Below, one piece after another: positions 18,288 through 27,745 of a DNA stretch of 64,000 bases. The stretch spans positions 62,001 through 126,000 of the forward strand of contig NZ_POJD01000110.1 of NCBI RefSeq assembly GCF_002960445.1, given 5' to 3'. Made by a program: the position numbers and the translations under genes. The stretch's first letter is position 1; each line of letters begins with the position of its first letter. This stretch comes from Streptococcus suis. GTDB lineage: Bacteria > Bacillota > Bacilli > Lactobacillales > Streptococcaceae. A model generated the notes under the pieces. The model saw only the letters and a program-made list of their open reading frames with translations, ran no database searches and was not told where the DNA came from.

Positions 18288-18809
18288 ATGGGATTTGATT
18301 CAAGTAAAATAAATAAATTCAATAGCTTTTCTATTGAACAAAAGGTTGAGGTACTATATAGCTATTTAGTTTTGGGAGTAGCACAGCCTGATATTGAAGA
18401 GTTGGTTTGGGGTAAAGAAAATGTTCGAAAAGCATTCAATACTTCTACTATTGCAAATGGATATAACATACGTGGTAAGGATCATAGAGGGAGATTTCCT
18501 AGTGTAACTAGAGATCAAATCCATAACTATGTATCTATGCATCCAACTTATAGTGATACAAATGATATTATAAGCTACCTTCGAAGTGTTCCCAACTACC
18601 CAAATCATGACGAAAGCTATAATGAAAATAATATGAAGCCAATATTTTATATTATCGGTGGAGTTATTGTTTTAATTGTTGGCTATATGCTACTGATGTT
18701 TCTATATAATCTTCTTAAACCACTAATTGATTTCTTTATTCAATATTGGTTAATGATCGTCATGTTAGTGGGAATAATTGCTTGGGTTATTCGAAAAGAT
18801 AAAAAGTAA
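18288..18809 (+). CDS. Hypothetical protein with two C-terminal membrane helices
   Basis: 173 residues. The N-terminal about 105 residues are soluble and helical (SIEQKVEVLYSYLVLGVAQP), perhaps a small DNA-binding-like fold, followed by two hydrophobic helices at about 117-142 and 147-168. No family was recognised. It follows the zinc-ribbon gene by 13 bases with AAAGGGG before the ATG. The predicted form is a cytosolic domain tethered to the membrane. Confidence 0.65.
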   Translation: MGFDSSKINKFNSFSIEQKVEVLYSYLVLGVAQPDIEELVWGKENVRKAFNTSTIANGYNIRGKDHRGRFPSVTRDQIHNYVSMHPTYSDTNDIISYLRSVPNYPNHDESYNENNMKPIFYIIGGVIVLIVGYMLLMFLYNLLKPLIDFFIQYWLMIVMLVGIIAWVIRKDKK

Positions 18810-18886
18810 AATGGACTTGAACTGTTAAAAGATTAAAAAGTTAATCAAAGGAAGTAAATGTGATTTTGATTAATAAGGAGAATATG

Positions 18887-19495
18887 ATGAATCAAAAAGA
18901 ATGGGTAGAATTTTTTCAAGCCTCAAATGGACGTAATCCAGAACCAGCTGAATTTTCAGAAGCATTAAAGAATGGGGAGTTCAAGATTGAGACTGTTCAG
19001 ACTGAGCAGAATGTAGTTGAAGAGCAGGTTGCAGAGAATCACTCAGAAAACTCGCAACCTCATTCGCAACCTAAATCAGTTATTAGTCAGAAGGATTTAT
19101 TGCTGAATACTGACTTGCGCGCTTTGCGCAAGCAGATTGAAGAAAAGGATACGACCTTGTCTAAGCATTTCTTTGAATTGGGATTAGCCTACTATAATCA
19201 ATCGATCAACCAGAAGGACATAAATCTTGAAAAGGAAGTATCTGCGATTATTGGGATCTTGCAGGAATCTTACAAACTTCGTCAAGATTACAATATCCAC
19301 GTTCCGCGTGAAAAATCATGTTTAGCATGTGGTAATCTCTTAAGTTCTGAAAGTCGTTTTTGTTCGGTCTGTGGAAGTGATGTTCAAGAATTATCTGCTC
19401 TTGAAGAGGCAACTCTAAAAGAGTGTGACCTATGTTCGACTTTGCAAGCGGGCAAGAATAAGTTCTGCGCTTGTTGTGGAAAAGAATTTGCTTAG
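18887..19495 (+). CDS. Protein with shared EW-NGR N-terminal motif and two zinc ribbons
   Basis: 202 residues from the ATG at 18887, 6 bases after AAGGAG (an ATG one codon earlier is also possible). It opens NQKEWVEFFQASNGRNPEPA, a motif also found at the start of the proteins at 20733 and 21795. A Gln/Glu-rich linker and a helical region (about 70-140) follow, then two zinc ribbons near the C terminus: SCLACGNLLSSESRFCSVCG and ECDLCSTLQAGKNKFCACCG. It has no membrane helix and its function is unknown. The next gene begins 9 bases later. Confidence 0.7.
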   Translation: MNQKEWVEFFQASNGRNPEPAEFSEALKNGEFKIETVQTEQNVVEEQVAENHSENSQPHSQPKSVISQKDLLLNTDLRALRKQIEEKDTTLSKHFFELGLAYYNQSINQKDINLEKEVSAIIGILQESYKLRQDYNIHVPREKSCLACGNLLSSESRFCSVCGSDVQELSALEEATLKECDLCSTLQAGKNKFCACCGKEFA

Positions 19496-19504
19496 GAGAG
19501 TGCG

Positions 19505-20677
19505 ATGGATAGAAATCAGGTTTATATAGATCGTCTGAGGAAGGTTCTCTGGGAGAATCAAGAAGATTTAAAAAAAGTAACATCTTACGACTTTTGTACC
19601 TCTTGTCAAGACTATGTCCTCACTTCAAACTATTGCCAACAATGTGGTCAAATGAATCTTTCAACGGAAACTGTATCCTTTGGCGAGAGTCAGTCACTAC
19701 TGGATAATAGTCAATATTATATGGTTCAGTCAAATCGTTGGTTGGATCGCTGGGGCCTTTGGTTAGAGGAACAACTCAATAAAGTAGGAATTGAAATCAA
19801 TCAAGGGACACTTTTTCATTTGGGAAGTCTCCATAAATTTTTAGTTATTCTATTTACAATTGTCAGTGTACTCTCTTTCTTCCTAACCATTTTTCCAGTT
19901 TTAACATATCCTTTCTTCTTGCCAAATGTAGTTTCTTTAGTCTTTACTGCGCTGTTAGTTTTTTTGAACTATCAACTTTATAAAGGGCAATCCCACAAAG
20001 TATTGCTAGGGGGAGCAGGGTTATTGGGGACCTCGTTAGTTGCATTGTTGTTGGGGATTCTAACATCTGATTCTCTTGTACTTCCGATGTTGATGTTTTC
20101 AATGCTATTCATGGGAGCTCTTCTTATCGTGCCACTTTTGCTCAAGCCAAGTGCAGCACAAGGGATTGAAAAAGCTTCGTCAATGGCAAAAGAAAAAGTT
20201 TCTGTTCCCCATTTTAAAGTAGCTTCCGCAAAGGAACAGAAAGAAACCGTTGCAGCAGCTCATGTTCCAGTCCAACATCCTAATCCTAGGCCGAACTACA
20301 ATAGAAGTGAAGATGCCTTTAAATATCGCCATACAGGCTCAACTATTCTAAACTGGCTATTTTTTGGGGTTCCACTAATTGTATTACTTTTAAGTGCTTC
20401 AAGCTTATCAGAATTTTTAAGTAACTATGGAATTTATATTGGAGATAGTATTTTTGCACTAATTTTAGCAGCGACTTTCTTCACGTTTATTTATTTTCTA
20501 CCAGCTTTTATCTGCCAAAGCAGTGGGTTAAAGATTGTCATTTGGTTATTGAATATTCCATTAGGTGGTACAGTCATCGGTTGGTTTATTTTGCTGTTTG
20601 TTGCGACTTCATCAAATAAAAATAGGAGACGTCAACAAGAGATGGATTACTTAATTCGCAAAATGGCAGATAGGTGA
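19505..20677 (+). CDS. Multi-helix membrane protein with zinc ribbon and superinfection-immunity-like C terminus
   Basis: 390 residues. A zinc ribbon (CTSCQDYVLTSNYCQQCG, about 31-48) precedes four hydrophobic helices (about 110-210). A soluble loop follows, then three further helices (about 285-370). The C-terminal part (IVIWLLNIPLGGTVIGWFIL) resembles the superinfection immunity (Imm) family, which blocks phage DNA entry in T4. That match is by pattern only, and the family also occurs in proteins not tied to phage exclusion. It is co-directional with its neighbours. Confidence 0.6.
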   Translation: MDRNQVYIDRLRKVLWENQEDLKKVTSYDFCTSCQDYVLTSNYCQQCGQMNLSTETVSFGESQSLLDNSQYYMVQSNRWLDRWGLWLEEQLNKVGIEINQGTLFHLGSLHKFLVILFTIVSVLSFFLTIFPVLTYPFFLPNVVSLVFTALLVFLNYQLYKGQSHKVLLGGAGLLGTSLVALLLGILTSDSLVLPMLMFSMLFMGALLIVPLLLKPSAAQGIEKASSMAKEKVSVPHFKVASAKEQKETVAAAHVPVQHPNPRPNYNRSEDAFKYRHTGSTILNWLFFGVPLIVLLLSASSLSEFLSNYGIYIGDSIFALILAATFFTFIYFLPAFICQSSGLKIVIWLLNIPLGGTVIGWFILLFVATSSNKNRRRQQEMDYLIRKMADR

Positions 20678-20732
20678 TGATAGTTATATGTGCCGTATAG
20701 GATGTATCCTAGCGCAAGAAAGAGGTGTATAG

Positions 20733-21794
20733 ATGAACGAAATAGAATGGATTGCCTATTTTGAAGCAATGAACGGACGAAAGCCCACCCCTGCGGAATT
20801 GCAGGAAGCGGTAAAAAGCGGGCTTGTGCAGTCTCCTAAAAAATCATTTCCCAACTGGGTCTATGGTTTGATTGGGATTGTAGTTATCGCAGGAGCCGCC
20901 TATATGTTTTTGACAAAGACATCAAACCAAGAAATTTCCAATATATTGACTGAGGCTAGCTCCTCAACAAGCCAGACAAAAGCAAGCCAGTCACAATCGT
21001 CGAGCGCGCAAAAAGAGGAAGATGGGATTGATTTATCAGCTATCCAAGCAGGAGATTATGCGAGTATAGCAGGTTTGTGGTACACAGAAATCTCTGATAG
21101 TCCCAAAGAATTTAACTGGAGTGATTATTTTAAAAATCATCAAGTCCGTGAAGAAAATGGCATGCTGATTTTATCGCCCGTTAATCTAGCAGGCGCGCCT
21201 ACCCTTAAGATTATTCCTAAAGGGGTGGAATACAATCTACCTGTTGAGATGATATCTGGAGGCATTCCAACAATGACTACCACCGATCGTATCGTTTCAG
21301 AAGGAATTGTGTCGGACGTATATTATCGAGAAGCTGATTTTAAAAATGTAGAGAATACACAATATTCTATCTCCTATCACGCTCAGAAAACGAATGAAAT
21401 TCCTCTTTGGACTCAAGAACAAAGTCAACAACTTGCAGACTTGATGGTGAGCTGGGGGAATTCAATGAACCAAAGTGGCTATCAAGATGTGACTGATGCA
21501 GTTAGAGAGCGTTCTCTAGCAGTGGTCGATGAATCAGGTGCTGGTCCAAACTATTCTGTGGATTTCACTACGGATGGAACGGTTCAAGCTGAGTATCATA
21601 TTGTCGGCATCTACCATTTTTCTAAAGTCTTGGCTGGTGGAAAGATGGAACATAATTACTTGTTCACAATAAAAAAAGATGGCACACCAGTCGTACTTTA
21701 CTCTCCTACAAGTCAGGATAATATCTATAAAGTTAGAGTGACAGATAATGCAGATTTGAAAGTAGGATTTGAGAAAATAGTAGGAGGCAATTAA
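20733..21794 (+). CDS. Membrane-anchored DUF6287 and DUF4767-like protein
   Basis: 353 residues. It starts NEIEWIAYFEAMNGRKPTPA, the motif shared with 18887 and 21795, followed by a single membrane helix (about 42-60) and a Ser/Gln linker. A DUF6287-like domain begins with GDYASIAGLW near residue 107. The C-terminal region begins LWTQEQSQQLADLMVSWGNS near residue 226 and looks like DUF4767. The inferred topology is cytosolic N terminus and extracellular domains. It abuts the next gene with no gap. The role is unknown. Confidence 0.75.
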   Translation: MNEIEWIAYFEAMNGRKPTPAELQEAVKSGLVQSPKKSFPNWVYGLIGIVVIAGAAYMFLTKTSNQEISNILTEASSSTSQTKASQSQSSSAQKEEDGIDLSAIQAGDYASIAGLWYTEISDSPKEFNWSDYFKNHQVREENGMLILSPVNLAGAPTLKIIPKGVEYNLPVEMISGGIPTMTTTDRIVSEGIVSDVYYREADFKNVENTQYSISYHAQKTNEIPLWTQEQSQQLADLMVSWGNSMNQSGYQDVTDAVRERSLAVVDESGAGPNYSVDFTTDGTVQAEYHIVGIYHFSKVLAGGKMEHNYLFTIKKDGTPVVLYSPTSQDNIYKVRVTDNADLKVGFEKIVGGN

Positions 21795-23117
21795 GTGACT
21801 GAAAAAGAATGGGTAAACTATTTTGAAGCTATTAATGGTCGAGAACCTAGTGATGTTGAAGTGAAACTTGCTTTTCAAAAAGGTGAGATAAAGAGAAGGT
21901 CCTATTGGTTACGTTTTAGGAGAATTCCAGTTTGGCAGCAAGTTTCGGTAGTCTTATTGATGGTGGTTCTCGTGTTCATCGGCTACAAACCAGCCTTGAA
22001 AATGTATTATCAGAGTCAAGAGAGTCGTTATCGCGGACTTTATGAGACAGTAGTATCTAACCATCAGGAAGCCATTCTACAGAAAGATAGTCAGAAAGTA
22101 AGTGCTGCATATTTCGAGCAACCAACTCGGTCCCCGTCCTATCTAATTTATGATCTAGATGATGATGGGAAGTTAGAAATGTACATAGGGTTTGATGATG
22201 GAGCGGAAACAATAAACGTACTAGAGAAGTTTGATATTTCATTTGGGAAGGTCAAAAGGGTAAAAGTAGGTCCAGCAGTCTCTTCTGATAAAAATTGGTC
22301 TCCCTTCGATGTCAAAGGTCTCTACCAAATAGATTTGACGGAATTATCTAATCAAGATTTTTCGTCCGTAAGTGGAGTTTGGGTCTCAGAAGATGGAGAG
22401 TTTGAAGTAACGATATATGACGACGGCATAGCTTATATTAATGGGGTTAGTACGGAGAATATGTCTAGCGGCTCAAGTAATAATAAGATTATCGGGGATA
22501 GATTTGGTTTTCTAAATACAAGCAAGCAAGTATATGAAGGATATGCAGTTGGTGAAGCTAGTGGAGGCAAGATTTCTCTAACAGCTCTCACTAATTTAGG
22601 TGCACATTATACTTATACCTTTGTTCCGAAAGGAATTGATTACTCAGGAACTGACTCTCAAAAAGATAGAGTTGTTGTAAAGACATTTGATGGGGAAATG
22701 GTTTTATATTCATCTTCGGACGTTAATTCAAACATTAAATCTAATGAGCATGCTGATGAATCAGCAGTCAATCTGACAGACTTGTTACGAGGTGATTTTT
22801 CTAGCTTGGCTGGAACTTGGAAAAATTCTTACTATACTTTCACTCTTGATAAGCATGGGAATTATAAAGATTCAAATTCAAAAGATGGACTCGCTTTTCG
22901 AGATTTGAGATTAGAAGAAGATGAGTATATTATGGCAGTTCTTGGAGATAGCTCTACAAGTTGGCAAAATGCCAATTCTGGGGCATTTTGGTATTTTGTT
23001 CCAGCAGGAACAAAGCTAGAGTTTGAAAAGGATACTGATAGTAGTCGAGATAGGTTTATTGTCAATTCAAAAGATAGTTTAGGTGGCAAAGATTGGGTAT
23101 ACTACAAAGTAGAATAA
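21795..23117 (+). CDS. Membrane-anchored protein with two DUF6287-like domains
   Basis: 440 residues from a GTG directly after the previous stop. It opens TEKEWVNYFEAINGREPSDV, the shared motif, followed by a membrane helix (about 47-66). Two tandem DUF6287-like domains are marked by DFSSVSGVW (near 187) and DFSSLAGTW (near 334). Together with 2619 and 20733 this makes four copies of the domain in the window. The domains probably face the cell wall. It is the last gene before a strong terminator. The function is unknown. Confidence 0.75.
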   Translation: MTEKEWVNYFEAINGREPSDVEVKLAFQKGEIKRRSYWLRFRRIPVWQQVSVVLLMVVLVFIGYKPALKMYYQSQESRYRGLYETVVSNHQEAILQKDSQKVSAAYFEQPTRSPSYLIYDLDDDGKLEMYIGFDDGAETINVLEKFDISFGKVKRVKVGPAVSSDKNWSPFDVKGLYQIDLTELSNQDFSSVSGVWVSEDGEFEVTIYDDGIAYINGVSTENMSSGSSNNKIIGDRFGFLNTSKQVYEGYAVGEASGGKISLTALTNLGAHYTYTFVPKGIDYSGTDSQKDRVVVKTFDGEMVLYSSSDVNSNIKSNEHADESAVNLTDLLRGDFSSLAGTWKNSYYTFTLDKHGNYKDSNSKDGLAFRDLRLEEDEYIMAVLGDSSTSWQNANSGAFWYFVPAGTKLEFEKDTDSSRDRFIVNSKDSLGGKDWVYYKVE

Positions 23118-23129
23118 CAATTGTAAAAC

Positions 23130-23160
23130 CTTCCTACATATGTTTGTAGGAAGATTTTTT
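23130..23160 (+). terminator. Terminator closing the accessory gene set
   Basis: CTTCCTACA / TGTAGGAAG with a 6-base loop and six T. Confidence 0.85.
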
Positions 23161-23282
23161 AATTGATATGAGATACTGAAGACCAAAAGTAATCTTAATG
23201 ATACAAGCTTTATGGTTTGTAAATTTTTCTCATATTTGTGAATTGATTTATTTCGGAATTACATATATCAATCTATTTTAAT

Positions 23283-23311
23283 TTGACTTTGTAAGCACTT
23301 TCTTGTATAAT
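23283..23311 (+). promoter_or_regulatory. Promoter of agaS with an internal cre-like site
   Basis: TTGACT at 23283 and TATAAT at 23306, spacer 17. Between them TGTAAGCACTTTCT (23290-23303) matches the catabolite-responsive element at 13 of 14 positions, so CcpA repression is likely. Confidence 0.7.
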
Positions 23312-23321
23312 AAAATAAAAA

Positions 23322-23335
23322 CTGGTTATAACCAG
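23322..23335. promoter_or_regulatory. Palindromic operator candidate (GntR/NagR type) upstream of agaS
   Basis: CTGGTTATAACCAG, a perfect 14-base palindrome just downstream of the -10 of agaS. The TGGT-N-ACCA layout resembles operators of GntR/HutC regulators such as NagR. Repression by an amino-sugar regulator is inferred. Confidence 0.5.
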
Positions 23336-23351
23336 AAAACAAGGAGGACCT

Positions 23352-24521
23352 ATGTTCCGTTTAGCAAAAGAAGAATTAGAAAAATTGGGGGCCCATATCA
23401 CAGCTACTGAGATTTACCAACAGCCTGGCTTGTGGAAAGAGGCTCATCAACTCTATCTTGACCAGCTTGAGAAGATTGAAGTATTTCTGAAAGCCATCCA
23501 GGACAAGCATGATTTTGTTCATGTTATTTTTACGGGTGCTGGAACTTCAGACTTTGTTGGTCAAAGCATTGCCAATTATCTCAATCAAGTCAATGATTTG
23601 AAGCACATCCGTTTTTCTGCCATTGGTACGGTTGAATTGGTTGGTCGTCCACATGACTATTTACAGGCAGATGTGCCAACTATTTTGGTATCCTTTGCCC
23701 GTTCAGGTAATTCACCAGAAAGTGTGGCAGCAGTAGAAGTTGCCAAGCAATTGGTTGATCAGCTTTACCAAGTGACTATTACCTGTGCACCAGAGGGCAA
23801 ATTGGCTCTGGCAGCCGAAGGGGATGCGGACAATCTCTTGCTCTTACAGCCTGCGGGTTCAAACGATAAGGGCTTTGCCATGACAGGCTCATACAGCTGT
23901 ATGTCCTTGACTGCTCTGCTTGTCTTCTCACCAGCTAGCCAAGAAGAAAAAGCCGCGTGGGTCGATACTATTGCCCGTCTGGGTCAAGATGTCTTGGACC
24001 GTGAGGATTATGTACAAGAGCTTGTTGATTTAGACTTTGAACGAGTGATTTACCTTGGTTCGGGTGGCTTCTATGGGGTAGCCCACGAAGCACAGCTCAA
24101 GATTTTGGAGCTGACAGCAGGTAAGATTGCGACCATGTATGAGTCACCACTCGGTTTCCGTCATGGACCAAAATCCTTCATCAACGACAAGACTTTGATT
24201 TTCCTTCTTGCATCAAATGATGCTTACACACGCCAGTACGATGTGGACTTGCTCAATGAAGTCCATGGTGATGGCATAGCAGAGCGGATTGTTGCCTTGT
24301 CGGCTGATAAACTAGCAGGTACAGAGGCAGCTAACTTTGTCTTGGCAGAAGGCGGAGCAGACCTGCCAGATGTCTTCCTGACCTTCCCTTACATCATCTT
24401 TGCCCAAACAGTATCAATTATGGCAGCTATCAAGTGTAAGAACTTACCAGATACACCATCGCCAACAGGCACCGTAAACCGTGTGGTGCAGGGTGTAATT
24501 ATTCATCCTTTGGAAAAATAG
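23352..24521 (+). CDS. agaS: SIS-domain aminosugar isomerase/deaminase, AgaS type
   Basis: 389 residues with two SIS domains: FTGAGTSDFVGQSIANYL near residue 60 with the sugar-phosphate-binding SFARSGNSPESVAA near 117, and YLGSGGFYGVAHEAQLK near 233. The length and order match AgaS, annotated as tagatose-6-phosphate ketose/aldose isomerase or galactosamine-6-phosphate deaminase. Exact substrate is unproven. A cre-like site and a GntR-type palindrome in its promoter fit catabolite-controlled amino-sugar use. RBS is AAGGAGGA. It is monocistronic. Confidence 0.88.
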   Translation: MFRLAKEELEKLGAHITATEIYQQPGLWKEAHQLYLDQLEKIEVFLKAIQDKHDFVHVIFTGAGTSDFVGQSIANYLNQVNDLKHIRFSAIGTVELVGRPHDYLQADVPTILVSFARSGNSPESVAAVEVAKQLVDQLYQVTITCAPEGKLALAAEGDADNLLLLQPAGSNDKGFAMTGSYSCMSLTALLVFSPASQEEKAAWVDTIARLGQDVLDREDYVQELVDLDFERVIYLGSGGFYGVAHEAQLKILELTAGKIATMYESPLGFRHGPKSFINDKTLIFLLASNDAYTRQYDVDLLNEVHGDGIAERIVALSADKLAGTEAANFVLAEGGADLPDVFLTFPYIIFAQTVSIMAAIKCKNLPDTPSPTGTVNRVVQGVIIHPLEK

Positions 24522-24528
24522 GCAGTTA

Positions 24529-24556
24529 AAAACGAGTTGCGAGAGCAGCTCGTTTT
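24529..24556. terminator. Bidirectional terminator between agaS and pepX
   Basis: AAAACGAG / CTCGTTTT stem with a 12-base loop between convergent genes. Confidence 0.7.
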
Positions 24557-24562
24557 CTTGTC

Positions 24563-26833
24563 TTATAGTCTTGGGAGATGGATGGTTGAATGGTCCAAAT
24601 CAATCGAAATCGTCCAGTCGCTATTATCCCGAACAGTGCATTCAAAGTCGGTCGTGTAGAGAATGAGTTCTAGCATATCTCCTTTTTTCAGCTGATAAAT
24701 GGTTGGCTGCAGTTTCCAGCTCAGGTCCATCCACTGGTCTGGCACCACTTCCTCTATGGTCGTCAGGTCTGTGCGGTTCTGCAGGTTCATAAAGCCCTTG
24801 GTCACCAAGCGTTGCGGCATCTCCACATAAGGCAACTCCACCAGATTTTCTTGGGCGTGGTAGCGGCCGTTGTCCAGGCTCAACCGCGTTTTTGGCGTTG
24901 GGATTGGGGCTAGACGTTTTTTATTTCCCTTGTCCAATAGCTGAGCAGATAAGAGGCCTTTGGCTACACTGGATGCGACACGGAGTTTCAGCGTGACCTG
25001 ACCGTTGAGCAGGAGGTCCTCCGTCACAGGCAGTTCCATGCTGACTTGGTTGGCCTTTCCTGCATAGAGGTCTTGGTGGAAGGCTGGGTAGGATTTGCCG
25101 TAGCGGTCAAAATCTTCTTGGGCATACTGATTGGAGATGGTCTGGCTTCCAGTTCCCAGTGGCAAGACAGCCTCGTTTTCACCGCCAAAGGTGTCCAAAG
25201 TCGTCCAAGTTTGTTCACCGCTGTTGTCCTGCCAGATGACCGTTGGCAGTTGGTAGTTGTTCTCGTAGCCCAGCAGTTTTTGACTGAGCAGGGCGTTCAT
25301 GGACTCACGGAAGTCGATGGATTGCCAGTTGTTCATATAAACGTGGGCACCGTTGTGGAAGAAGAGGTGCTTTTTGATGTGACTTGGCAGGGCGTGGAAC
25401 ATATTCCAGACATGGATTGGCTTGACATTCCAGTCCTGTGAGCCGTGGGTAAAGACCACCTCGCACTTGACCTTATCAGCCTGGAGCAGATAGTTGCGGT
25501 CATGCCAATATTGATTGTAGTCGCCGCTGGTGCGGTCCAGGGCAGCACGTTCTGCCGCCAGTCCTTTTTCGTAGGCTGCTTTATTGCGGAGGAAGTCGCC
25601 TGCTTGCAGGCTCTTGGAGTAGGTCAGGGCGGTCAAGCTGTCCAGGTCTTCGCCTGGATAGCCGCCAGGGCTGGTCACCATCCCGTTTTCACGGTAGTAG
25701 TCGTACCAAGAGGAAATCCCTGCTTCTGCGATAACGACTTCCAATCCGTCCACGCCAGTTGTTGCCAAGGCATTGGACATGGTACCGAGATAAGATAGTC
25801 CCGTCGTCGCCACCTTACCATTGGCCCAATCAGCCTTGACTTCTAGCGAGCGGGTGTGGTCTGTGTAGGCCTTGGTGCGACCGTTCAGCCAGTCAATCAC
25901 CGCTTTATAGCCCTCCACCTGCTGGTAGTCGCCGGAAGTCATATAGCCCGTCGAGCCCAGCGTGCCAACGCCAGACACATGGAGGCTGGCGAAACCACGA
26001 GCGAGGAAGTAGTCATTGAGGGAGTATGAAGTCATGTGGCCCAGTTTTTCGGTAGCAGGGCTGATAGGTAGCTCTCGCTGGTCCAAGTCTAGCTTGGTGA
26101 TGCTGGTCTGCTTGACCTCAATGGTGCCAGCTGGTTTTTCCGCCAACTCCCCTTCCATCTTGTGCAGGGCCTTATCGCTGGCTACATCGTTAACCCCTTG
26201 ATGATAGGGACTGTTGGTAATGACCGCAGGGATTTTCCCGTCAAAGTGCGGACGGAGAATGGATAGCTTGACAATATCAGTCTGACCAGTCCCAGCCGTA
26301 TCGACAGGCGTTTCGACATAGACCACCTCACGAATGAGGTTTTTTGTTGAAAAGGTTGCTAGCGATTTGCCGTTGAAGAAGTGGTAGTGGTTATCTTCTG
26401 GAATGAAATCATCGCTAACCAGTTGGTCAATCAAGGTATTTCCGGACTTGGTACGGGTGGCAAGCAGTTGGTAGAGGTTGTCAATCATATCTCCATAGAT
26501 GACAGGGAAGTTGCTTTTCTCTACGAAGTCCATGACATCTGTATAATCCACACCAGGCACAAAGCCCAGCAACTGAAAGGCGACTTGATAGAAAATCTGG
26601 TCAGTCAGCTCACGGTCAGACTGGAAGAAGGTCAGCAAGTCTGTATTCCAGTCTGCAATCAGGTTTGACAGGGCAAAGTCAGTATTGGCTGTTAAAAAAT
26701 GGCACTTTCTGACAAAGATTTCCAGATTTTTTTTCGGACTGTGGTCGCTTTGCAATGCAAAACCAAGTTTGTTTAGCTCTTCTAGAGATCCTGTTACATC
26801 ATTTTTTATAAAAGAAAACTGATTAAAACGCAT
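24563..26833 (-). CDS. pepX: Xaa-Pro dipeptidyl-peptidase PepX
   Basis: 756 residues, the usual PepX length. The start [20 protein letters not shown] and the catalytic-serine motif GLSYLG near residue 347 identify it. Later [17 protein letters not shown] ([13 protein letters not shown]) and HNGAHVY segments carry the Asp/His residues. It removes Xaa-Pro dipeptides from peptide N termini in the cytoplasm. A -10 TATAAT lies on the reverse strand near 26875, and the RBS is AGAGGAAAA. It is monocistronic. Confidence 0.96.
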   Translation of the reverse strand: MRFNQFSFIKNDVTGSLEELNKLGFALQSDHSPKKNLEIFVRKCHFLTANTDFALSNLIADWNTDLLTFFQSDRELTDQIFYQVAFQLLGFVPGVDYTDVMDFVEKSNFPVIYGDMIDNLYQLLATRTKSGNTLIDQLVSDDFIPEDNHYHFFNGKSLATFSTKNLIREVVYVETPVDTAGTGQTDIVKLSILRPHFDGKIPAVITNSPYHQGVNDVASDKALHKMEGELAEKPAGTIEVKQTSITKLDLDQRELPISPATEKLGHMTSYSLNDYFLARGFASLHVSGVGTLGSTGYMTSGDYQQVEGYKAVIDWLNGRTKAYTDHTRSLEVKADWANGKVATTGLSYLGTMSNALATTGVDGLEVVIAEAGISSWYDYYRENGMVTSPGGYPGEDLDSLTALTYSKSLQAGDFLRNKAAYEKGLAAERAALDRTSGDYNQYWHDRNYLLQADKVKCEVVFTHGSQDWNVKPIHVWNMFHALPSHIKKHLFFHNGAHVYMNNWQSIDFRESMNALLSQKLLGYENNYQLPTVIWQDNSGEQTWTTLDTFGGENEAVLPLGTGSQTISNQYAQEDFDRYGKSYPAFHQDLYAGKANQVSMELPVTEDLLLNGQVTLKLRVASSVAKGLLSAQLLDKGNKKRLAPIPTPKTRLSLDNGRYHAQENLVELPYVEMPQRLVTKGFMNLQNRTDLTTIEEVVPDQWMDLSWKLQPTIYQLKKGDMLELILYTTDFECTVRDNSDWTISIDLDHSTIHLPRL

Positions 26834-26948
26834 AGCTTTTCCTCTTTTTTACTTAGTAGTCTGTACTTATTATAGCTGATAAGGGGTTCTTTGTCTAAGA
26901 TTTGTTGGAACATCAGTATATCTATGTAGAAAATGACAGTATAATTAG

Positions 26949-26977
26949 TTGTAAAATAGTGATTTTTTTTATACAAT
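26949..26977 (+). promoter_or_regulatory. Promoter of cppA
   Basis: TTGTAA at 26949 and TACAAT at 26972, spacer 17. Confidence 0.5.
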
Positions 26978-27010
26978 ATTCTAGTATTTATTGAGGAGAG
27001 AATAGCTATC

Positions 27011-27745
27011 GTGTTGAGAAAAAATGATGTGATTGTGCCTGTATTGCGTGTCAACAATCGTGGTATCAATCAAGCCTTCCTAGAAGAACAACTAGGAATG
27101 AAAGTACAATTAGAAGATGGACCATTTGCTGATTTTGGCGATAGAACCAGTTCTGCAACAAAATTGGTTTTGATGGAGTCGCCAGGCAATCGCACTCGGG
27201 CTGTCAAGGGACCAAAAAAATTAAATAAAATCCTGGTTAAGGTAGAGCAGGCTAGTGACATTGAAGCCTTGTTAGCTCGAGGAACGGTGTTTACCAAGCT
27301 CTATAAAGGAAAAGCTGGGTTTGGATTTGAGGCTATCTCTCCAGAGGGAGATACTTTCTTGCTCCATGCCGAACAGGCTATCGAGGATTTGACGGCTATT
27401 CTTCCGCCAGTACACTTTCCTGCTCAAGCTGATTTTTCAGGTCTGACTGCTTTTGCGGTGGAGGCTGTCTGGATCAATAGTCCACAAGCCAGCGTTAGTC
27501 AAGATTTCTATGAAGCAATCTTACCTGAACAAGACTTTTTGCGTTTTGTGGGAGCAGAAGGTGAAGATCTAGTAACCCCTGCGGATCAGGTTTGGGACTT
27601 GGACAGTTTGCGTTTTCCTGTCGAGCAGGATTTTGACTGGGCAAACTTGGAAAGCCAGTTGGAAGGTCCTTTCTTTAAAGACAAAAAAGAAACCTTTATC
27701 CAAACGGTTGACCCAAGTGGTATTGAATTGTGGTTTGAAAAATGA
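27011..27745 (+). CDS. cppA: CppA family protein (C3-degrading proteinase type)
   Basis: 244 residues from a GTG at 27011 (GAGGAG lies 12 bases upstream). Two halves are seen: an N-terminal glyoxalase-like domain (VPVLRVNNRGINQAFLEEQL) and a C-terminal domain ending in QTVDPSGIELWFEK, the CppA_N and CppA_C order. The pneumococcal homologue was reported as a protein acting on complement C3, but no signal peptide or protease motif is visible here, so the name is by family only. Its stop overlaps the next gene by 4 bases. Confidence 0.85.
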   Translation: MLRKNDVIVPVLRVNNRGINQAFLEEQLGMKVQLEDGPFADFGDRTSSATKLVLMESPGNRTRAVKGPKKLNKILVKVEQASDIEALLARGTVFTKLYKGKAGFGFEAISPEGDTFLLHAEQAIEDLTAILPPVHFPAQADFSGLTAFAVEAVWINSPQASVSQDFYEAILPEQDFLRFVGAEGEDLVTPADQVWDLDSLRFPVEQDFDWANLESQLEGPFFKDKKETFIQTVDPSGIELWFEK

